A DNA stretch of 64,000 nt. Source: Aquisphaera giovannonii. GTDB taxonomy: Bacteria; Planctomycetota; Planctomycetia; Isosphaerales; Isosphaeraceae. This document shows, one piece after another, positions 7,546-16,937 of the stretch; within the stretch, counting starts at the first letter, position 1, and each line of letters begins with the position of its first letter. The DNA lies in contig NZ_CP042997.1 of NCBI RefSeq assembly GCF_008087625.1, positions 2,852,001 to 2,916,000 of the forward strand, in the 5' to 3' direction. The position numbers and the translations under genes were made by a program. The notes below the pieces were generated by a model. That model did not search any database, was not told where the DNA came from, and worked only from the letters and a program-made list of their open reading frames with translations.

Positions 7546-8535
7546 TCAGTGCCGCTTCGAAAGGAGATCGAAGAACGGCCCGACGTCCACGTTCCCGCCG
7601 CTGAGGATGATACCCACCCGCTCGCCCGGAACCGAGAGACCACCCCGGAGCAGGGGGGCGACGACCACGGCGCTGGACGGCTCGATGACGATCTTGAGCC
7701 GCTCCCAGACGAAGCGGGTCGCCTCGATCAGCTCGTCGTCGGTGGCCGTGACGATCTCGTCGACGTGTCGGGAGATGACGGCGAAGGTCCTCGCCCCCAG
7801 CGAGGTCCGCAGGCCGTCGGCGATCGTCCTGGGGTCGCCGGACGGCTGGATCGATCCGGTCTCGAGCGATCGCCTTGCGTCGTCCGCGGCGGCGGGCTCG
7901 GCGCCGATGACGTGGATGGCCGGCGCCCGCCCCTTGGCCACGATGGCCGTGCCCGAGGCCAGGCCGCCCCCGCCCACGGGGACGATGACCGCGTCGAGCC
8001 GCCCGACCTGGTCGAGCAGCTCAAGCGCCGCGGTCCCCTGGCCGGCGATGACGTCCCAGTCGTTGTAAGGGTGGATCAGGGAGAGATGATGCTCTCGCAT
8101 CTCGGCGGCCACGGCGGCCTCGCGGGCGGCCAGGGTCGGCTCGCAGAAGACGATCCGGGCGCCGTAGCCCTCGGTCGCCGCCATCTTCACGGCCGGGGCG
8201 GTCCTGGGCATGACGATCGTCACCGGCACCCCGAGGAGCCTGCCGGCGAGGGCGAGCGCCTGCGCGTGGTTCCCCGAGGAATGGGTCACCACGCCGTGGA
8301 AGCGTCTCTCCTCGTCGAGCTGGAGGAGCGCATTCATGGCGCCGCGGAACTTGAAGGCCCCGACGCGCTGGAAGTTCTCGCACTTCAGGTAGACGTCGAG
8401 GCCCGACCGCTCGTTCAGGGTCGTCGACGTCAGCACGGGGGTGCGGTGGGCCCAGGGCGCGAGCCGCGTCGCCGCGGCCTCGACGTCGGCCAGGCCGATC
8501 TCCACGGGGATCGTCTCGTGGGAGCGGAGCGACAT
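7546..8535 (-). CDS. PLP-dependent threonine/serine dehydratase or serine racemase (fold type II)
   Basis: A 329-residue enzyme of the short catabolic threonine dehydratase/serine racemase type; it lacks the C-terminal ACT-like regulatory domain of biosynthetic IlvA. The PLP lysine is Lys61 in GAFKFRGAMNAL. SSGNHAQALA (85-94) contacts the substrate carboxylate, and PVGGGGLASG is the phosphate-binding glycine loop. IILSGGNVD at the C-terminus matches the PLP ring pocket. ATG 8535 is chosen because upstream sequence is a shadow of thrS and the family begins here. It sits 26 bases after thrS. Dehydratase, racemase and hydroxyaspartate dehydratase activities cannot be separated by eye. Confidence 0.88.
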   Translation of the reverse strand: MSLRSHETIPVEIGLADVEAAATRLAPWAHRTPVLTSTTLNERSGLDVYLKCENFQRVGAFKFRGAMNALLQLDEERRFHGVVTHSSGNHAQALALAGRLLGVPVTIVMPRTAPAVKMAATEGYGARIVFCEPTLAAREAAVAAEMREHHLSLIHPYNDWDVIAGQGTAALELLDQVGRLDAVIVPVGGGGLASGTAIVAKGRAPAIHVIGAEPAAADDARRSLETGSIQPSGDPRTIADGLRTSLGARTFAVISRHVDEIVTATDDELIEATRFVWERLKIVIEPSSAVVVAPLLRGGLSVPGERVGIILSGGNVDVGPFFDLLSKRH

Positions 8536-8561
8536 GGGGAGTGACCTCGAGCGGCCGTCGA

Positions 8562-10790
8562 TCAATACTCGTGCCCCTCGGCCTTCTCCTCGGCCTCGGC
8601 CGCGGCGGCGAGCGGGGCTACCTGGGGCATCGTCCGCTCCTCGACCTCGCGCTGGATCCGGGCGATGGCCTGAGCCAGCGGCATCGCGCCCAGGTCGCCG
8701 GCGGTCCGGTCGCGGTAGGCGACGGCTTCCTGCTCCGCCTCCTTGGCGCCGACGACGAGCATGACCGGGATCTTCTCGAGCTGTGCGTAGCGGATCTTGG
8801 CGTTGATCTTCTCCGGTCGGTGGTCGAGCGTGGCCCGGAAGCCCGCGGCCAGGAGCCTGTGCAGCACGTCCCCCGCGTAGTCCGCGACCTTGTCCGAGAT
8901 CGGCAGGACGCGGACCTGCTCCGGCGCCAGCCAGAGCGGGAAGGCGCCGGCGAAGTGCTCGATGAGGATGCCGAAGAACCGCTCCAGGCTGCCGAAGGGG
9001 GCGCGGTGGATCATGACGGGGCGGTGCAGGTGATTGTCCTGGCCGATGTACTCGAGCTTGAAACGCTCCGGCAGGACGTAGTCGAGCTGGACCGTCCCGA
9101 GCTGCCACTCGCGACCGAGGCAGTCCCGGACGATGAAATCGACCTTCGGGCCGTAGAAGGCGGCCTCGCCGGTGCCCACGAAGTACGGCAGCTTCATCTC
9201 GTCCAGCACGGCCGCGATCTCGTCCTCGGCCCGTCGCCAGATGTCGCCGTCCACGCCCTGGAACTTGGGGTCGCTCGGGTCGTGCTTGGAGAGCCGGATC
9301 TTGTAGTCGCCCAGGCCGAGGGAGCTCAGGACGAACTGGGTCAACTCCATCGTGGACTTGAACTCATCCTTCACCTGGTCGTGGGTGCAGAAGAGGTGGG
9401 CGTCGTCCTGGGTGAATCCCCGGACGCGGGTGAGGCCGGACAGCTCGCCCGACTGCTCGTAGCGGTACACCGTCCCGAACTCCGCCAGCCGGAGCGGCAG
9501 GTCGCGGTAGCTCCGCGGCTCGGCGGCATAGATCTGGATGTGGTGCGGGCAGTTCATCGGCTTGAGGAGGTATTCCTCGTAGTCGCAGTTCGCCTCGAGA
9601 TAGGCGATCTTCTCCCCGTCGGTCATCTCGAAGAAGGACTTCGAGTAGGCGCGCGGGGACTCCCCGTCGAGCGGCTTCTCGGGGAGCCGCTCGGGGATGC
9701 CGGCGCGGGCCAGCAGCGTGCGCTGGGCTGCCTCGTCGACGGTGCCCGCGTGGAGGCCGTCGAGCAGCTCCTTCGCGGCGTCGTCGGTGAGCATCTTGAG
9801 GGGCGGGAACTGGGCGTCGCGGTACTTCGGGTAGTGTCCGCTGCACTGGTAGAGGTCGATCTTGCCGATGTGGGGCGTGTAGACCGGCTGATAGCCCCGC
9901 TTGAGGAGCTCGGCCTTCATGAACGTCTCGAGGAGGCCGCGGACCGTGGCGCCCTTCGGCATCCAGAGGATCAGGCCCTTCCCGACGAGCGGGGAGATCG
10001 TGAACAGCCCGAGCTCCTTTCCGATCTTCCGATGGTCACGCCTGCGGGCCTCCTCGACCTGGGCGAGGTAGGCGTCGAGCTCCTTCTTGTCGAAGAACGC
10101 CGTGCCGTAGACCCGCTGGAGCATCTTCCGGTCGGTCCGACCCTTCCAGTAGGCACCGGCGATGGAGAGGAGCTTGAACGCGCCCACCTTGCCGGCGTTG
10201 GGGATGTGCGGGCCCCGGCAGAGGTCCACGAACTCACCCTGGCGATAGAAGGAGAGGATGCCGTACTTGTGCAGCTCGCCGTCGATGTGCTCGACCTTCA
10301 GGTCCTGCCCGAGGTCCGCGACGAACTGGCGGGCGTCCTCGACGGGGAGGCTGAAGCGCTCGAAAGGCTCCGCGTCCTTGACGATCTTCGCCATCTCGTC
10401 CTCGATCGCGGCGAAGTCGGATTCGGAGAGGCTGCGGCCGTCGACCTCCACGTCGTAATAGAATCCGTTGGCCGTGGTGGGGCCGAAGGCGAGGCGCACG
10501 CCGGGGAACAGCCGCATGATGGCGCGGGCCATGATGTGGGCCGTCGAATGCCGGAGGACGTCGAGCGCCTCGCGATCGCGGGGCGTCAGGATGCGCATCT
10601 CGACGGCGTCGGTCGTCCCGTTCTCGAGCGGCCGGTCGAGGTCCACGATCGTCCCGTCGGCCACCGCGGCGACGGCGGCGTCGGCGAGCCGCTTGCCGAT
10701 GCCGGCCGCCACGTCCCTCGGGCGGATCCCGTCCGGGAACTCCTTGATCGAACCATCCGGCAGCTTGATCTGGACCATCGTCGGGGGCAT
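8562..10790 (-). CDS. thrS: Threonyl-tRNA synthetase with an enlarged catalytic domain
   Basis: Class II synthetase that charges tRNA-Thr. From the N-terminus: a TGS domain ([17 protein letters not shown]), the editing and second additional domain ([20 protein letters not shown]), the catalytic core and the C-terminal anticodon domain ([20 protein letters not shown]). Zinc ligands are visible in [19 protein letters not shown] and [10 protein letters not shown]; motif 2 is [14 protein letters not shown]. The 742-residue length exceeds the usual ~640, mainly because of about 70 extra residues (roughly 330-407) just before MNCPHH, plus a short acidic tail. Start ATG 10790 gives [14 protein letters not shown] lies immediately before it, so ATG 10778 (MVQIKL) is an equally good start. 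First gene of a minus-strand series with the PLP enzyme and DcuC-like genes. Confidence 0.95.
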   Translation of the reverse strand: MPPTMVQIKLPDGSIKEFPDGIRPRDVAAGIGKRLADAAVAAVADGTIVDLDRPLENGTTDAVEMRILTPRDREALDVLRHSTAHIMARAIMRLFPGVRLAFGPTTANGFYYDVEVDGRSLSESDFAAIEDEMAKIVKDAEPFERFSLPVEDARQFVADLGQDLKVEHIDGELHKYGILSFYRQGEFVDLCRGPHIPNAGKVGAFKLLSIAGAYWKGRTDRKMLQRVYGTAFFDKKELDAYLAQVEEARRRDHRKIGKELGLFTISPLVGKGLILWMPKGATVRGLLETFMKAELLKRGYQPVYTPHIGKIDLYQCSGHYPKYRDAQFPPLKMLTDDAAKELLDGLHAGTVDEAAQRTLLARAGIPERLPEKPLDGESPRAYSKSFFEMTDGEKIAYLEANCDYEEYLLKPMNCPHHIQIYAAEPRSYRDLPLRLAEFGTVYRYEQSGELSGLTRVRGFTQDDAHLFCTHDQVKDEFKSTMELTQFVLSSLGLGDYKIRLSKHDPSDPKFQGVDGDIWRRAEDEIAAVLDEMKLPYFVGTGEAAFYGPKVDFIVRDCLGREWQLGTVQLDYVLPERFKLEYIGQDNHLHRPVMIHRAPFGSLERFFGILIEHFAGAFPLWLAPEQVRVLPISDKVADYAGDVLHRLLAAGFRATLDHRPEKINAKIRYAQLEKIPVMLVVGAKEAEQEAVAYRDRTAGDLGAMPLAQAIARIQREVEERTMPQVAPLAAAAEAEEKAEGHEY

Positions 10791-11256
10791 CTCCGATCTC
10801 TCTGGGCCGCATGGAGATCCGGGGACCCTGTGGCGCAGCTTCCCCGCGCCGTCGCGCTCCCGCGGCCCAAATCTTCCGGCGTCCAGATTAACCGAAGGTG
10901 CGGCCACATGCCACTGGCGTGGAAAGCCGCGAGGAGGCGGCCTGAATGCCCCCGCCGCGTCGGATGCAATCGTCACCCGTGGAATCGAAGGGCCGACGCT
11001 CCGACGGATCGGGCGAGACTTCTCGTCCCGGTTGTCCTATCATCCGAGGGAACAGCCAGCTCGCCGGCATCCGTCGAGGGATGGTCGGCGGCGGGGATCG
11101 ACGCGACGACCGCGTATGGCGAGGGCCGGCGACGAGAGGCCCTCCTGAGGCCGCCACGACGACCCGGCAGCGACCGGGATTGCCCGCGTCCATCGCATCC
11201 GCCGGGGGGCGGTGGCGTGCGGCTCCAGCACCGATGTTCGCAACAGGAACGACCCC
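10791..11256. other. Intergenic region between divergent thrS and the nitronate monooxygenase gene
   Basis: About 466 bases with no supported gene. Small open frames here have no ribosome site and no protein-like features. It must hold the thrS promoter and that of the plus-strand flavoenzyme. I see no T-box-like structure, riboswitch or repeat. Confidence 0.5.
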
Positions 11257-12477
11257 ATGATGGACACGAGTTTTCGTCCGCTGCGCATCAAGGGCAAGGA
11301 GTTGATCCCGATCGTCCAGGGAGGCATGGGAGTTGGAATCTCCGCGCACCGGCTGGCGGGGAATGTTGCACGGCTCGGGGCCGTCGGGACGATCGCGGCC
11401 GTGGACCTCCGGCAGCACCACCCCGACCTGCTGGAGCGCACGCGCCGATGTCGGGACAGGGCGGCGATCGGCGAGGCCAACCGGGTCGCCCTCGATCGCG
11501 AGATCCGGGCCGCGAAGGAGATCGCCGGCGGGCGCGGCATGGTCGCGGTGAACGTCATGAGGGCGGTGAGCGATTACGCCACGTTCGTCCGCCAGTCTTG
11601 CGAGAGCGGGGCGGATGCCATCGTCATGGGCGCCGGCCTGCCGCTCGACCTCCCGGACCTCGCGGCCGATTTCCCGGACGTCGCCCTGATCCCGATCCTC
11701 TCCGACGTCCGCGGCATCAGCGTCGTCCTGAAGAAGTGGGCACGCAAGGAACGCCTGCCGGATGCCATCGTCATCGAGCACCCGTTCTTCGCGGGCGGGC
11801 ACCTCGGGGCGACCAGGCTCGAGGACCTGGACGAGCCCCGCTTCGACTTCGAGCAGGTCATACCGGCGACGATGCAGGTCTTCGAGTCGATGGGCCTGGA
11901 GCCGGGGCGAATCCCCCTGATCGTGGCCGGCGGGATCAACAGCCATGAGCGGGTCCGGCAGGCCCTCTCCCTGGGGGCCTCGGCCGTGCAGGTCGGGACT
12001 GCCTTCGCCGTGACCGCGGAAGGCGACGCCCATCTGAATTTCAAGCGAGTCCTCGCCGAAGCCCGACCCGAGGACATCGTCACTTTCATGAGTGACGCCG
12101 GCCTGCCCGCGCGAGCGGTGCGCACGCCCTGGCTCGGCCGCTACCTCGACCGCGTGGATGAGCTGCAGGCGAAGGCCCATCCGCGGGAATGTCGCGTCGG
12201 CTCGGATTGCCTCCTGGCCTGCGGGCTCAGGGACGGTAATCCGAAGGCCGGGCAATTCTGCATCGCCTACCACCTGGTCGCGGCCCTCCGCGGTGACGTG
12301 GAGCACGGCCTCTTCTTCCGGGGCGGCGAGCCGCTCCCGTTCGGCGACGCGATCGTCCCCGTGGCGGACCTCATCGAGTACTTCCTGGCCGGCCGCAGGC
12401 CGGCCGCATCGGCCGCGACGACGAGCCACGCGGCCTCGGGCAGGGTCGAGCCGGCCATCCCGGCGGCGGCCTGTTGA
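11257..12477 (+). CDS. NAD(P)H-dependent flavin oxidoreductase / nitronate monooxygenase family
   Basis: A 406-residue FMN TIM-barrel enzyme of the 2-nitropropane dioxygenase family. Signatures are IPIVQGGMGVGISAHRLA at the N-terminus, GADAIVMGAGLPLDLPD, the phosphate-binding IPLIVAGGINSHERVRQALS and the following GASAVQVGTAFAVTAE. The C-terminal part has extra cysteines (HPRECRVGSDCLLACGLRDG) and is longer than in simple NMOs, as in the subgroup related to the enoyl reductase PfaD. Two adjacent ATGs (11257 and 11260) follow an AGGAA site. It may oxidise nitronates or act as an enoyl reductase; no lipid-synthesis gene is nearby to decide. It stands alone on the plus strand and converges on pdxH. 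Confidence 0.82.
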   Translation: MMDTSFRPLRIKGKELIPIVQGGMGVGISAHRLAGNVARLGAVGTIAAVDLRQHHPDLLERTRRCRDRAAIGEANRVALDREIRAAKEIAGGRGMVAVNVMRAVSDYATFVRQSCESGADAIVMGAGLPLDLPDLAADFPDVALIPILSDVRGISVVLKKWARKERLPDAIVIEHPFFAGGHLGATRLEDLDEPRFDFEQVIPATMQVFESMGLEPGRIPLIVAGGINSHERVRQALSLGASAVQVGTAFAVTAEGDAHLNFKRVLAEARPEDIVTFMSDAGLPARAVRTPWLGRYLDRVDELQAKAHPRECRVGSDCLLACGLRDGNPKAGQFCIAYHLVAALRGDVEHGLFFRGGEPLPFGDAIVPVADLIEYFLAGRRPAASAATTSHAASGRVEPAIPAAAC

Positions 12478-12501
12478 AGACCGCCGTGCCCCGGGCCGAC
12501 A

Positions 12502-13137
12502 TCAAGGCGCGAGCCGCTCGATCCGCCAGGCCGAGCCGGCTCGCGCGTATCTCAGCCGGTCGTGGAGCCGGCTCGGGCGGCCCTGCCAGAACTCGATCGA
12601 GGCAGGGACGACGCGATAGCCGCCCCAGTTGTCCGGCCGGGGGATCTGCCCGTCCGGATGACGCGCCTCGAGCTCCCGGGTCCGCTGCTCCAGGTATTCG
12701 CGGCCGGGGATCACGGCGCTCTGGGGTGAAGCCCAGGCCCCGAGGCGCGAGCCCGCCGGGCGGCTGGCGAAGTAGGCGTCGGATTCCTCCGCCGAGACAC
12801 GCTCCACGGCCCCCTCGACCCGGACCTGACGCTCGAGCTCGTGCCAGAGGAAGACGAGCGCGGCCCGGGGATTGGCAGCGAGCTCCGCCCCCTTGCGGCT
12901 CTCATAATTCGTGAAGAAGGTGAAGCCGCGGCCGTCGCAGCCGCGGAGCAGGACGACCCTCGCGGAGGGGACGCCGTCGGGAGTCGCGGTGGCCAGGGTG
13001 AACGCGTTCGGGTCGGGGATCTCGGCGCGCTCGGCGTCCTCGTACCACTTGCGGAACTGGTTGATCGGGTCGGGATCCAGGCTCGACTCGGAGAGGGTGG
13101 CTCGCTGGAACTCGCGGCGAAGGTCATTCAGGCCCAC
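12502..13137 (-). CDS. pdxH: Pyridoxamine 5'-phosphate oxidase
   Basis: A 211-residue FMN enzyme that oxidises pyridoxine or pyridoxamine phosphate to PLP. The full family pattern is present: [80 protein letters not shown], the dimer and product-site stretch [11 protein letters not shown], and the C-terminal signature [13 protein letters not shown]. The start is GTG 13137, preceded by AGGGGAC. It lies 15 bases after the epimerase gene and is probably co-transcribed with it, although the two have no obvious metabolic link. Confidence 0.96.
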   Translation of the reverse strand: MGLNDLRREFQRATLSESSLDPDPINQFRKWYEDAERAEIPDPNAFTLATATPDGVPSARVVLLRGCDGRGFTFFTNYESRKGAELAANPRAALVFLWHELERQVRVEGAVERVSAEESDAYFASRPAGSRLGAWASPQSAVIPGREYLEQRTRELEARHPDGQIPRPDNWGGYRVVPASIEFWQGRPSRLHDRLRYARAGSAWRIERLAP

Positions 13138-13152
13138 TTTGGGTCCCCTGGG

Positions 13153-14496
13153 TCAATGGCCGGGCGGAGGATTGCGGAGCGTGCGGACGACGTTCATCAG
13201 CGCCCGCGATGTGTGGTAATTGGCCTTCCAGGGGTTCGCCTTCGCCCCGTCCCCGCGGAGCTTGCCGTCGCTCTCGGTCTCCGAGAACCAGCCGTCGTAG
13301 CGGGGGTCGATCAGGCACGACCGGATGAAGTCCCATTGCTTCAGGAAGGCCCGGTGGTAGCGGTCGGTCTCGCGGCCGTACTTCCCGTCCAGCAGCAGCA
13401 GCGCATTGAGCCCCTCGGCCTGCGTCCACCAGACCTTGGTCAGGTCGAACGCATGGTTGGTCGCGACGTCGCCCTTGTCGTAGAAGCCCCCGTGCCGGTC
13501 GTCCCACCCCCCGGCGAGTGCGTGGTCGACGAGCGAGCGGGCGACCTTCCACGTGGCCCCGTCCGACGGCATCCCGAGCACGTCGGCCGCCTCGACGAGG
13601 AGATACGCCGTCTCGACGTCGTGGCCGTACGAGTCGTGCGAGGGGATGATTTTCCATTCCCTCGTCAGCTCGAGATTCAGCAGGCCGGGCTCGGCCGCGA
13701 TCCGGTCGCGGACCAGGTGGAAGACCTCGTCGAGCCGCTGCTTCACGACGGGCCGGTCGTCGACCCTGGCGAGCTCCGCGAACGCTTCCAGCAGGTGGAT
13801 ATGCGAGTTCATCGTCTTCCGGCCGTAGGCGATGCCGAGGCGGTCCTTGTCCCGGCCCGGTGAGCCGGGCTGTGCCGTCAGGATGGGCGTGCCGTCGCGT
13901 TTCAGGGCCTCGAAGTAGCCGCCATGGTCGCGGTCGTGCGCGTGCGCCTCGAGCCAGTCGAAGGCGTCGCGGGCGACCTTCAGGGCCCGCTCGTCTCCCC
14001 CCACGGACCGGACCTTGCTCGCGGCGTAGATGACGAACGACATGCCGTAGGCGTGCTTCTCATCCCCGAGGCCAGGATCGAGATTCCCGCGAGCATCGAC
14101 GATCCAGTGGAAGCCGCCGTGCTCGCGGTCGCGCATCGCCTCGTCGAGGAAGGCGAGGCCGTGGCGGGCGTAGCCCAGGTACTCGTCGCGGCGGGAGTGG
14201 TCGTGGTCCGCGAAGGCCGCGGCGGTCCACGTCATCCGGGCCTGATAGACCTGGGACTTGCTCACCCCGGCCCGGATGGACCAGTCGCGGGCCATCTCCT
14301 CGTGGAATCCGCCATGCCGGCGATCGACCGCGTGCGGATACCAGTGCGCGGAGAGCTCGCCGCGGAGCTGCGACTCCATCGCGGCGGCGAGGTCTTCGGC
14401 GGACCTGGTCTCCTGGCCCGTGGCCTCATGCCGGAGGGCCGCGAGGTTCAGGAGAAGGACCGGGACGAGAAGACGCACGGGACGGCGGGACCGCAT
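13153..14496 (-). CDS. Exported AGE (N-acylglucosamine 2-epimerase / cellobiose 2-epimerase) family protein
   Basis: A 447-residue (alpha/alpha)6-barrel protein. Repeated HGGF/HGGY motifs (RRHGGFHEEM, REHGGFHWIV, RDHGGYFEAL, DRHGGFYDKG) and EKHAYGMSFVIYAAS match the cellobiose/mannose epimerase group. RKTMNSHIHLLEAFAEL and SYGHDVETAYLLVEA carry conserved barrel histidines. From ATG 14496 the N-terminus reads as a signal peptide (RRPVRLLVPVLLLNLAALR), so it should act outside the cytoplasm, which is unusual for the classical intracellular epimerases. The upstream extension to 14589 is ignored because it precedes the signal peptide. Substrate is inferred only at sugar level. Confidence 0.85.
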   Translation of the reverse strand: MRSRRPVRLLVPVLLLNLAALRHEATGQETRSAEDLAAAMESQLRGELSAHWYPHAVDRRHGGFHEEMARDWSIRAGVSKSQVYQARMTWTAAAFADHDHSRRDEYLGYARHGLAFLDEAMRDREHGGFHWIVDARGNLDPGLGDEKHAYGMSFVIYAASKVRSVGGDERALKVARDAFDWLEAHAHDRDHGGYFEALKRDGTPILTAQPGSPGRDKDRLGIAYGRKTMNSHIHLLEAFAELARVDDRPVVKQRLDEVFHLVRDRIAAEPGLLNLELTREWKIIPSHDSYGHDVETAYLLVEAADVLGMPSDGATWKVARSLVDHALAGGWDDRHGGFYDKGDVATNHAFDLTKVWWTQAEGLNALLLLDGKYGRETDRYHRAFLKQWDFIRSCLIDPRYDGWFSETESDGKLRGDGAKANPWKANYHTSRALMNVVRTLRNPPPGH

Positions 14497-14592
14497 AGCA
14501 GGGCCTCGGCGGGATGGTGTTCCGGAGACCCCGTGGATTATCCCCGGAAGTCGCCGCGGCCACAACCGCGCCGGGGCCGCCGTCCTCACCGA

Positions 14593-16020
14593 TCAGAATG
14601 AGACCGTGTCGATCCAGTCGAGGTCGTCGACGACGGCGAGAACGGCGGGATGGAGCCGCGTCGCATTGAGATGGGTGGCGACTTCCTGGAAATAGTCGCG
14701 ATTCTCGCGGAGCATCTCGGCCGCGAGGAAGGCCAGCTCGGAGGACTGGACGCCGTAAATCAAGGCCTTGAAATGCCCCATCGCGGCGTAGCGGTTCAGG
14801 ACGACGGCCGCGATCAGGATCGCCCGGAGGGCGGCGACCTTGATCTCCGCCGAATCGGACGCCTGGAAGACGGCCCTCATCCGCGCGACGACCAGGTCGG
14901 CATAATCGAAGGGGCGTCGGCCGGCCGCGTGCTCCAGGGCCCTGGCGAAGGCTCCCAGCGCCCGCACGAAGGCGGGATCGCCACGCTCGCCCAGCTCGAC
15001 GAGGAGCCGCCTGGGGAGCCGGTCGATGGCCTCGAGCACGACGGCGGGCGGCTCGCCCTGGAGCCTGAGCAGGGCGTGGAGGATTTCGCGACGAACCGCC
15101 TCCGGATCGTCCCCGCCCTGGTGGCGGGCCACTAGGACTTCGAGGATGTCGGAGGGGCTGCCGGCGAGCCGGGAGGGCGCGTTCCACCGGCATGCGTCGA
15201 TCGCGTCCAGGAGCGAGGCGACGTCGGGATAACGTTCGTCGGGGCGTTGTGCGACGGCGCGGAGGATGATGTGGGAGAGCGCGGGCGGCAGGGCCGTCGC
15301 CTCGATCACGGCCGGGAGCTTGCCCGTGACGAGCTGGTAGAGCATCTTGCCGAGCTGGAAGACATCCGTCCGGGCGTCCGCCGTCCGACTACCGCCGGGC
15401 AGCAACTGCTCCGGCGCGAGATAGCAGAGCGTGCCCAGGATGGCGCAGGTGCGGGTCAGGATCGTGGAATCCCGCGGCTCCCGCTTGGCCGTCCCGAGAT
15501 CGGCCACCACGTACCGCCCGTCCTCGAGTCGGAGCACGTTGGCCGGCTTCAGGTCGCGGTGGGTGACACCGGCCCAGTGCAGGGCCTGCACGCCCATGCA
15601 GACCTGCCGGAGGACGGACAGGGACCAGGCGATCCCGCCCCGCCTCCGGGCGCGGATGTCCTCCTCGAGCGTGCCGGCGGCGAGCGGCATGACGAAGTAC
15701 GGGGGCTCCTGGTCGAGCCTCGCGTCGAGGACCGGGAGCAGGTGCGGATGCCGCAGCGATCCGAGGATCTTCGCCTCGCGCACCAGGCGCTTCCCCCTCA
15801 GCGAGCTGCCTTCGCAGTATTTCAGCGCGAGGCGCCGCCCGTCGTCCAGCCGCTCCACCTCGACCACCCACCCCATGCCGCCGCGGCCGACGGGCCGGAT
15901 CACCTCATAACGCCCGTCGACCAGGGCGCCTACGTTGAACAACCTCTCGGCCGGAGACCACGACGCGTCCGCCCCGGAGCGATGGCCCAGCTCTCTCGTC
16001 TCTGCGGATCCGTGCGACAT
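14593..16020 (-). CDS. Serine/threonine protein kinase with a helical C-terminal domain
   Basis: A 475-residue Hanks-type kinase. It has the Gly-loop VGRGGMGWV (44-52), ATP lysine Lys67 (LALKYCEG), Glu82 (REAKIL), catalytic loop THRDLKPANVL with Asp156, ADLGTAK (DLG in place of DFG, Asp174) and LAPEQLL. The kinase domain ends near residue 280. The remaining ~190 residues are a helical, TPR/HEAT-like region of no recognised family (RRLLVELGERGDPAFVRALG). No membrane segment is seen, so it is probably cytosolic. ATG 16020 has GTGGAG upstream. The gene is divergent from the ECF sigma factor/kinase operon, which makes a shared regulatory circuit plausible. Confidence 0.9.
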   Translation of the reverse strand: MSHGSAETRELGHRSGADASWSPAERLFNVGALVDGRYEVIRPVGRGGMGWVVEVERLDDGRRLALKYCEGSSLRGKRLVREAKILGSLRHPHLLPVLDARLDQEPPYFVMPLAAGTLEEDIRARRRGGIAWSLSVLRQVCMGVQALHWAGVTHRDLKPANVLRLEDGRYVVADLGTAKREPRDSTILTRTCAILGTLCYLAPEQLLPGGSRTADARTDVFQLGKMLYQLVTGKLPAVIEATALPPALSHIILRAVAQRPDERYPDVASLLDAIDACRWNAPSRLAGSPSDILEVLVARHQGGDDPEAVRREILHALLRLQGEPPAVVLEAIDRLPRRLLVELGERGDPAFVRALGAFARALEHAAGRRPFDYADLVVARMRAVFQASDSAEIKVAALRAILIAAVVLNRYAAMGHFKALIYGVQSSELAFLAAEMLRENRDYFQEVATHLNATRLHPAVLAVVDDLDWIDTVSF

Positions 16021-16328
16021 GAGGAGGCTCTCCACGAGGAATCGCGGCCGGCGGTGATCGTCCTGGCCATCCGCCCGCCCCTGCCGGAACGATGGTATCC
16101 TGAAAGTGTAAATCTGTCCAGTAATAAATGGCCGACTGCCCTCCCGACCTCGTCGGGCGGTAAGTCGACGATGGCGAGGCCAGGTAGGTCCGACGGCTTG
16201 GCAAGGGCCGCGGGGCTGGGTTAGGCTAATGGCTGCGTCGGGTCCGGCTTGCGGCGTGGCCGGCGCATCAAGGATGAGTCGACGGCCGGGGGGCGCGCCC
16301 CATTCGGCCGAGGGCGAGGAGGCGATCC
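16021..16328. other. Divergent promoter region between a kinase and the ECF sigma operon
   Basis: About 308 bases without a gene. It includes a short AT-rich stretch near 16096-16135 (AAAGTGTAAATCTGTCCAGT followed by AATAAATG) suited to a promoter. AGGAGG for the sigma gene lies near its right end. No repeat or hairpin strong enough to call was seen. Confidence 0.4.
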
Positions 16329-16937
16329 ATGTCCGCCGGTCATGGTCCGCAGCATGCTGACGGAGAGCTCTCGAGCTTCCTGGCGCGGATCCAGGCGGGC
16401 GACGGGAATGCCGCCAGGGAGTTGCTCCAGCGATACGAGTCCGAGGTCCGGCTGGTCGTCCGCCGCCAGCTCCCCAGGCTCTTGCGCTCCCGATTCGACT
16501 CGCTGGATTTCCTCCAGAGCGTCTGGGGGAGCTTCTTCCGGAGGATGCGGGAGGCGCCGACGGCGTTCGAAGATTCGCGGCATCTTGTCGCGTTCCTGGC
16601 CCGGGCTGCGAAGAACAAGGTGATCGACGAATATCGGCGGGCGGCCAGCCAGAAGCAGGACATGCACCGGGAGGAGCCGCTCTGGAGCGAAGGCGACCGG
16701 CCGAGGGAGGTGCCCGACCGCGTGGATTCGCCGAGCGAGGTGGCCCAGGCACGCGAGGTCTTCGGGATGCTCCGCGACCTGCTGCCGGAGGAGCGGCGGA
16801 CGATCCTCGAGATGAAGGCCGAAGGCTTGTCGAGCCGCGACATCGGGGAGAAGCTGGGGATCAGCGAGCGGACGGTGCAGAGGGTCCTGGAAGACCTGCG
16901 ACGCCGGGTCGAGTCCGAGTGGGAGTCTCGGGGATGA
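16329..16937 (+). CDS. ECF RNA polymerase sigma factor (planctomycete kinase-associated type)
   Basis: A 202-residue two-domain sigma factor. Region 2 covers SRFDSLDFLQSVWGSFFRRM and RHLVAFLARAAKNKVIDEYR. A charged linker follows, then region 4 with the helix-turn-helix GLSSRDIGEKLGISERTVQR. The LVRRQL...DSLDFLQSVW form of region 2 is typical of planctomycete ECF factors encoded beside Ser/Thr kinases. ATG 16329 has AGGAGG at 7-base spacing. Its stop codon overlaps the ATG of the kinase-TPR gene (ATGA), so the pair is translationally coupled. There is no anti-sigma factor gene; phosphorylation by the partner kinase is the presumed control. Confidence 0.92.
   Translation: MSAGHGPQHADGELSSFLARIQAGDGNAARELLQRYESEVRLVVRRQLPRLLRSRFDSLDFLQSVWGSFFRRMREAPTAFEDSRHLVAFLARAAKNKVIDEYRRAASQKQDMHREEPLWSEGDRPREVPDRVDSPSEVAQAREVFGMLRDLLPEERRTILEMKAEGLSSRDIGEKLGISERTVQRVLEDLRRRVESEWESRG

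Noticed and set aside
8541-11948. 1135-codon open frame on the plus strand opposite thrS and the dehydratase
   Set aside because: Low-complexity composition and no ribosome site; the minus strand encodes a clear ThrS. Such antisense frames are expected at high GC.
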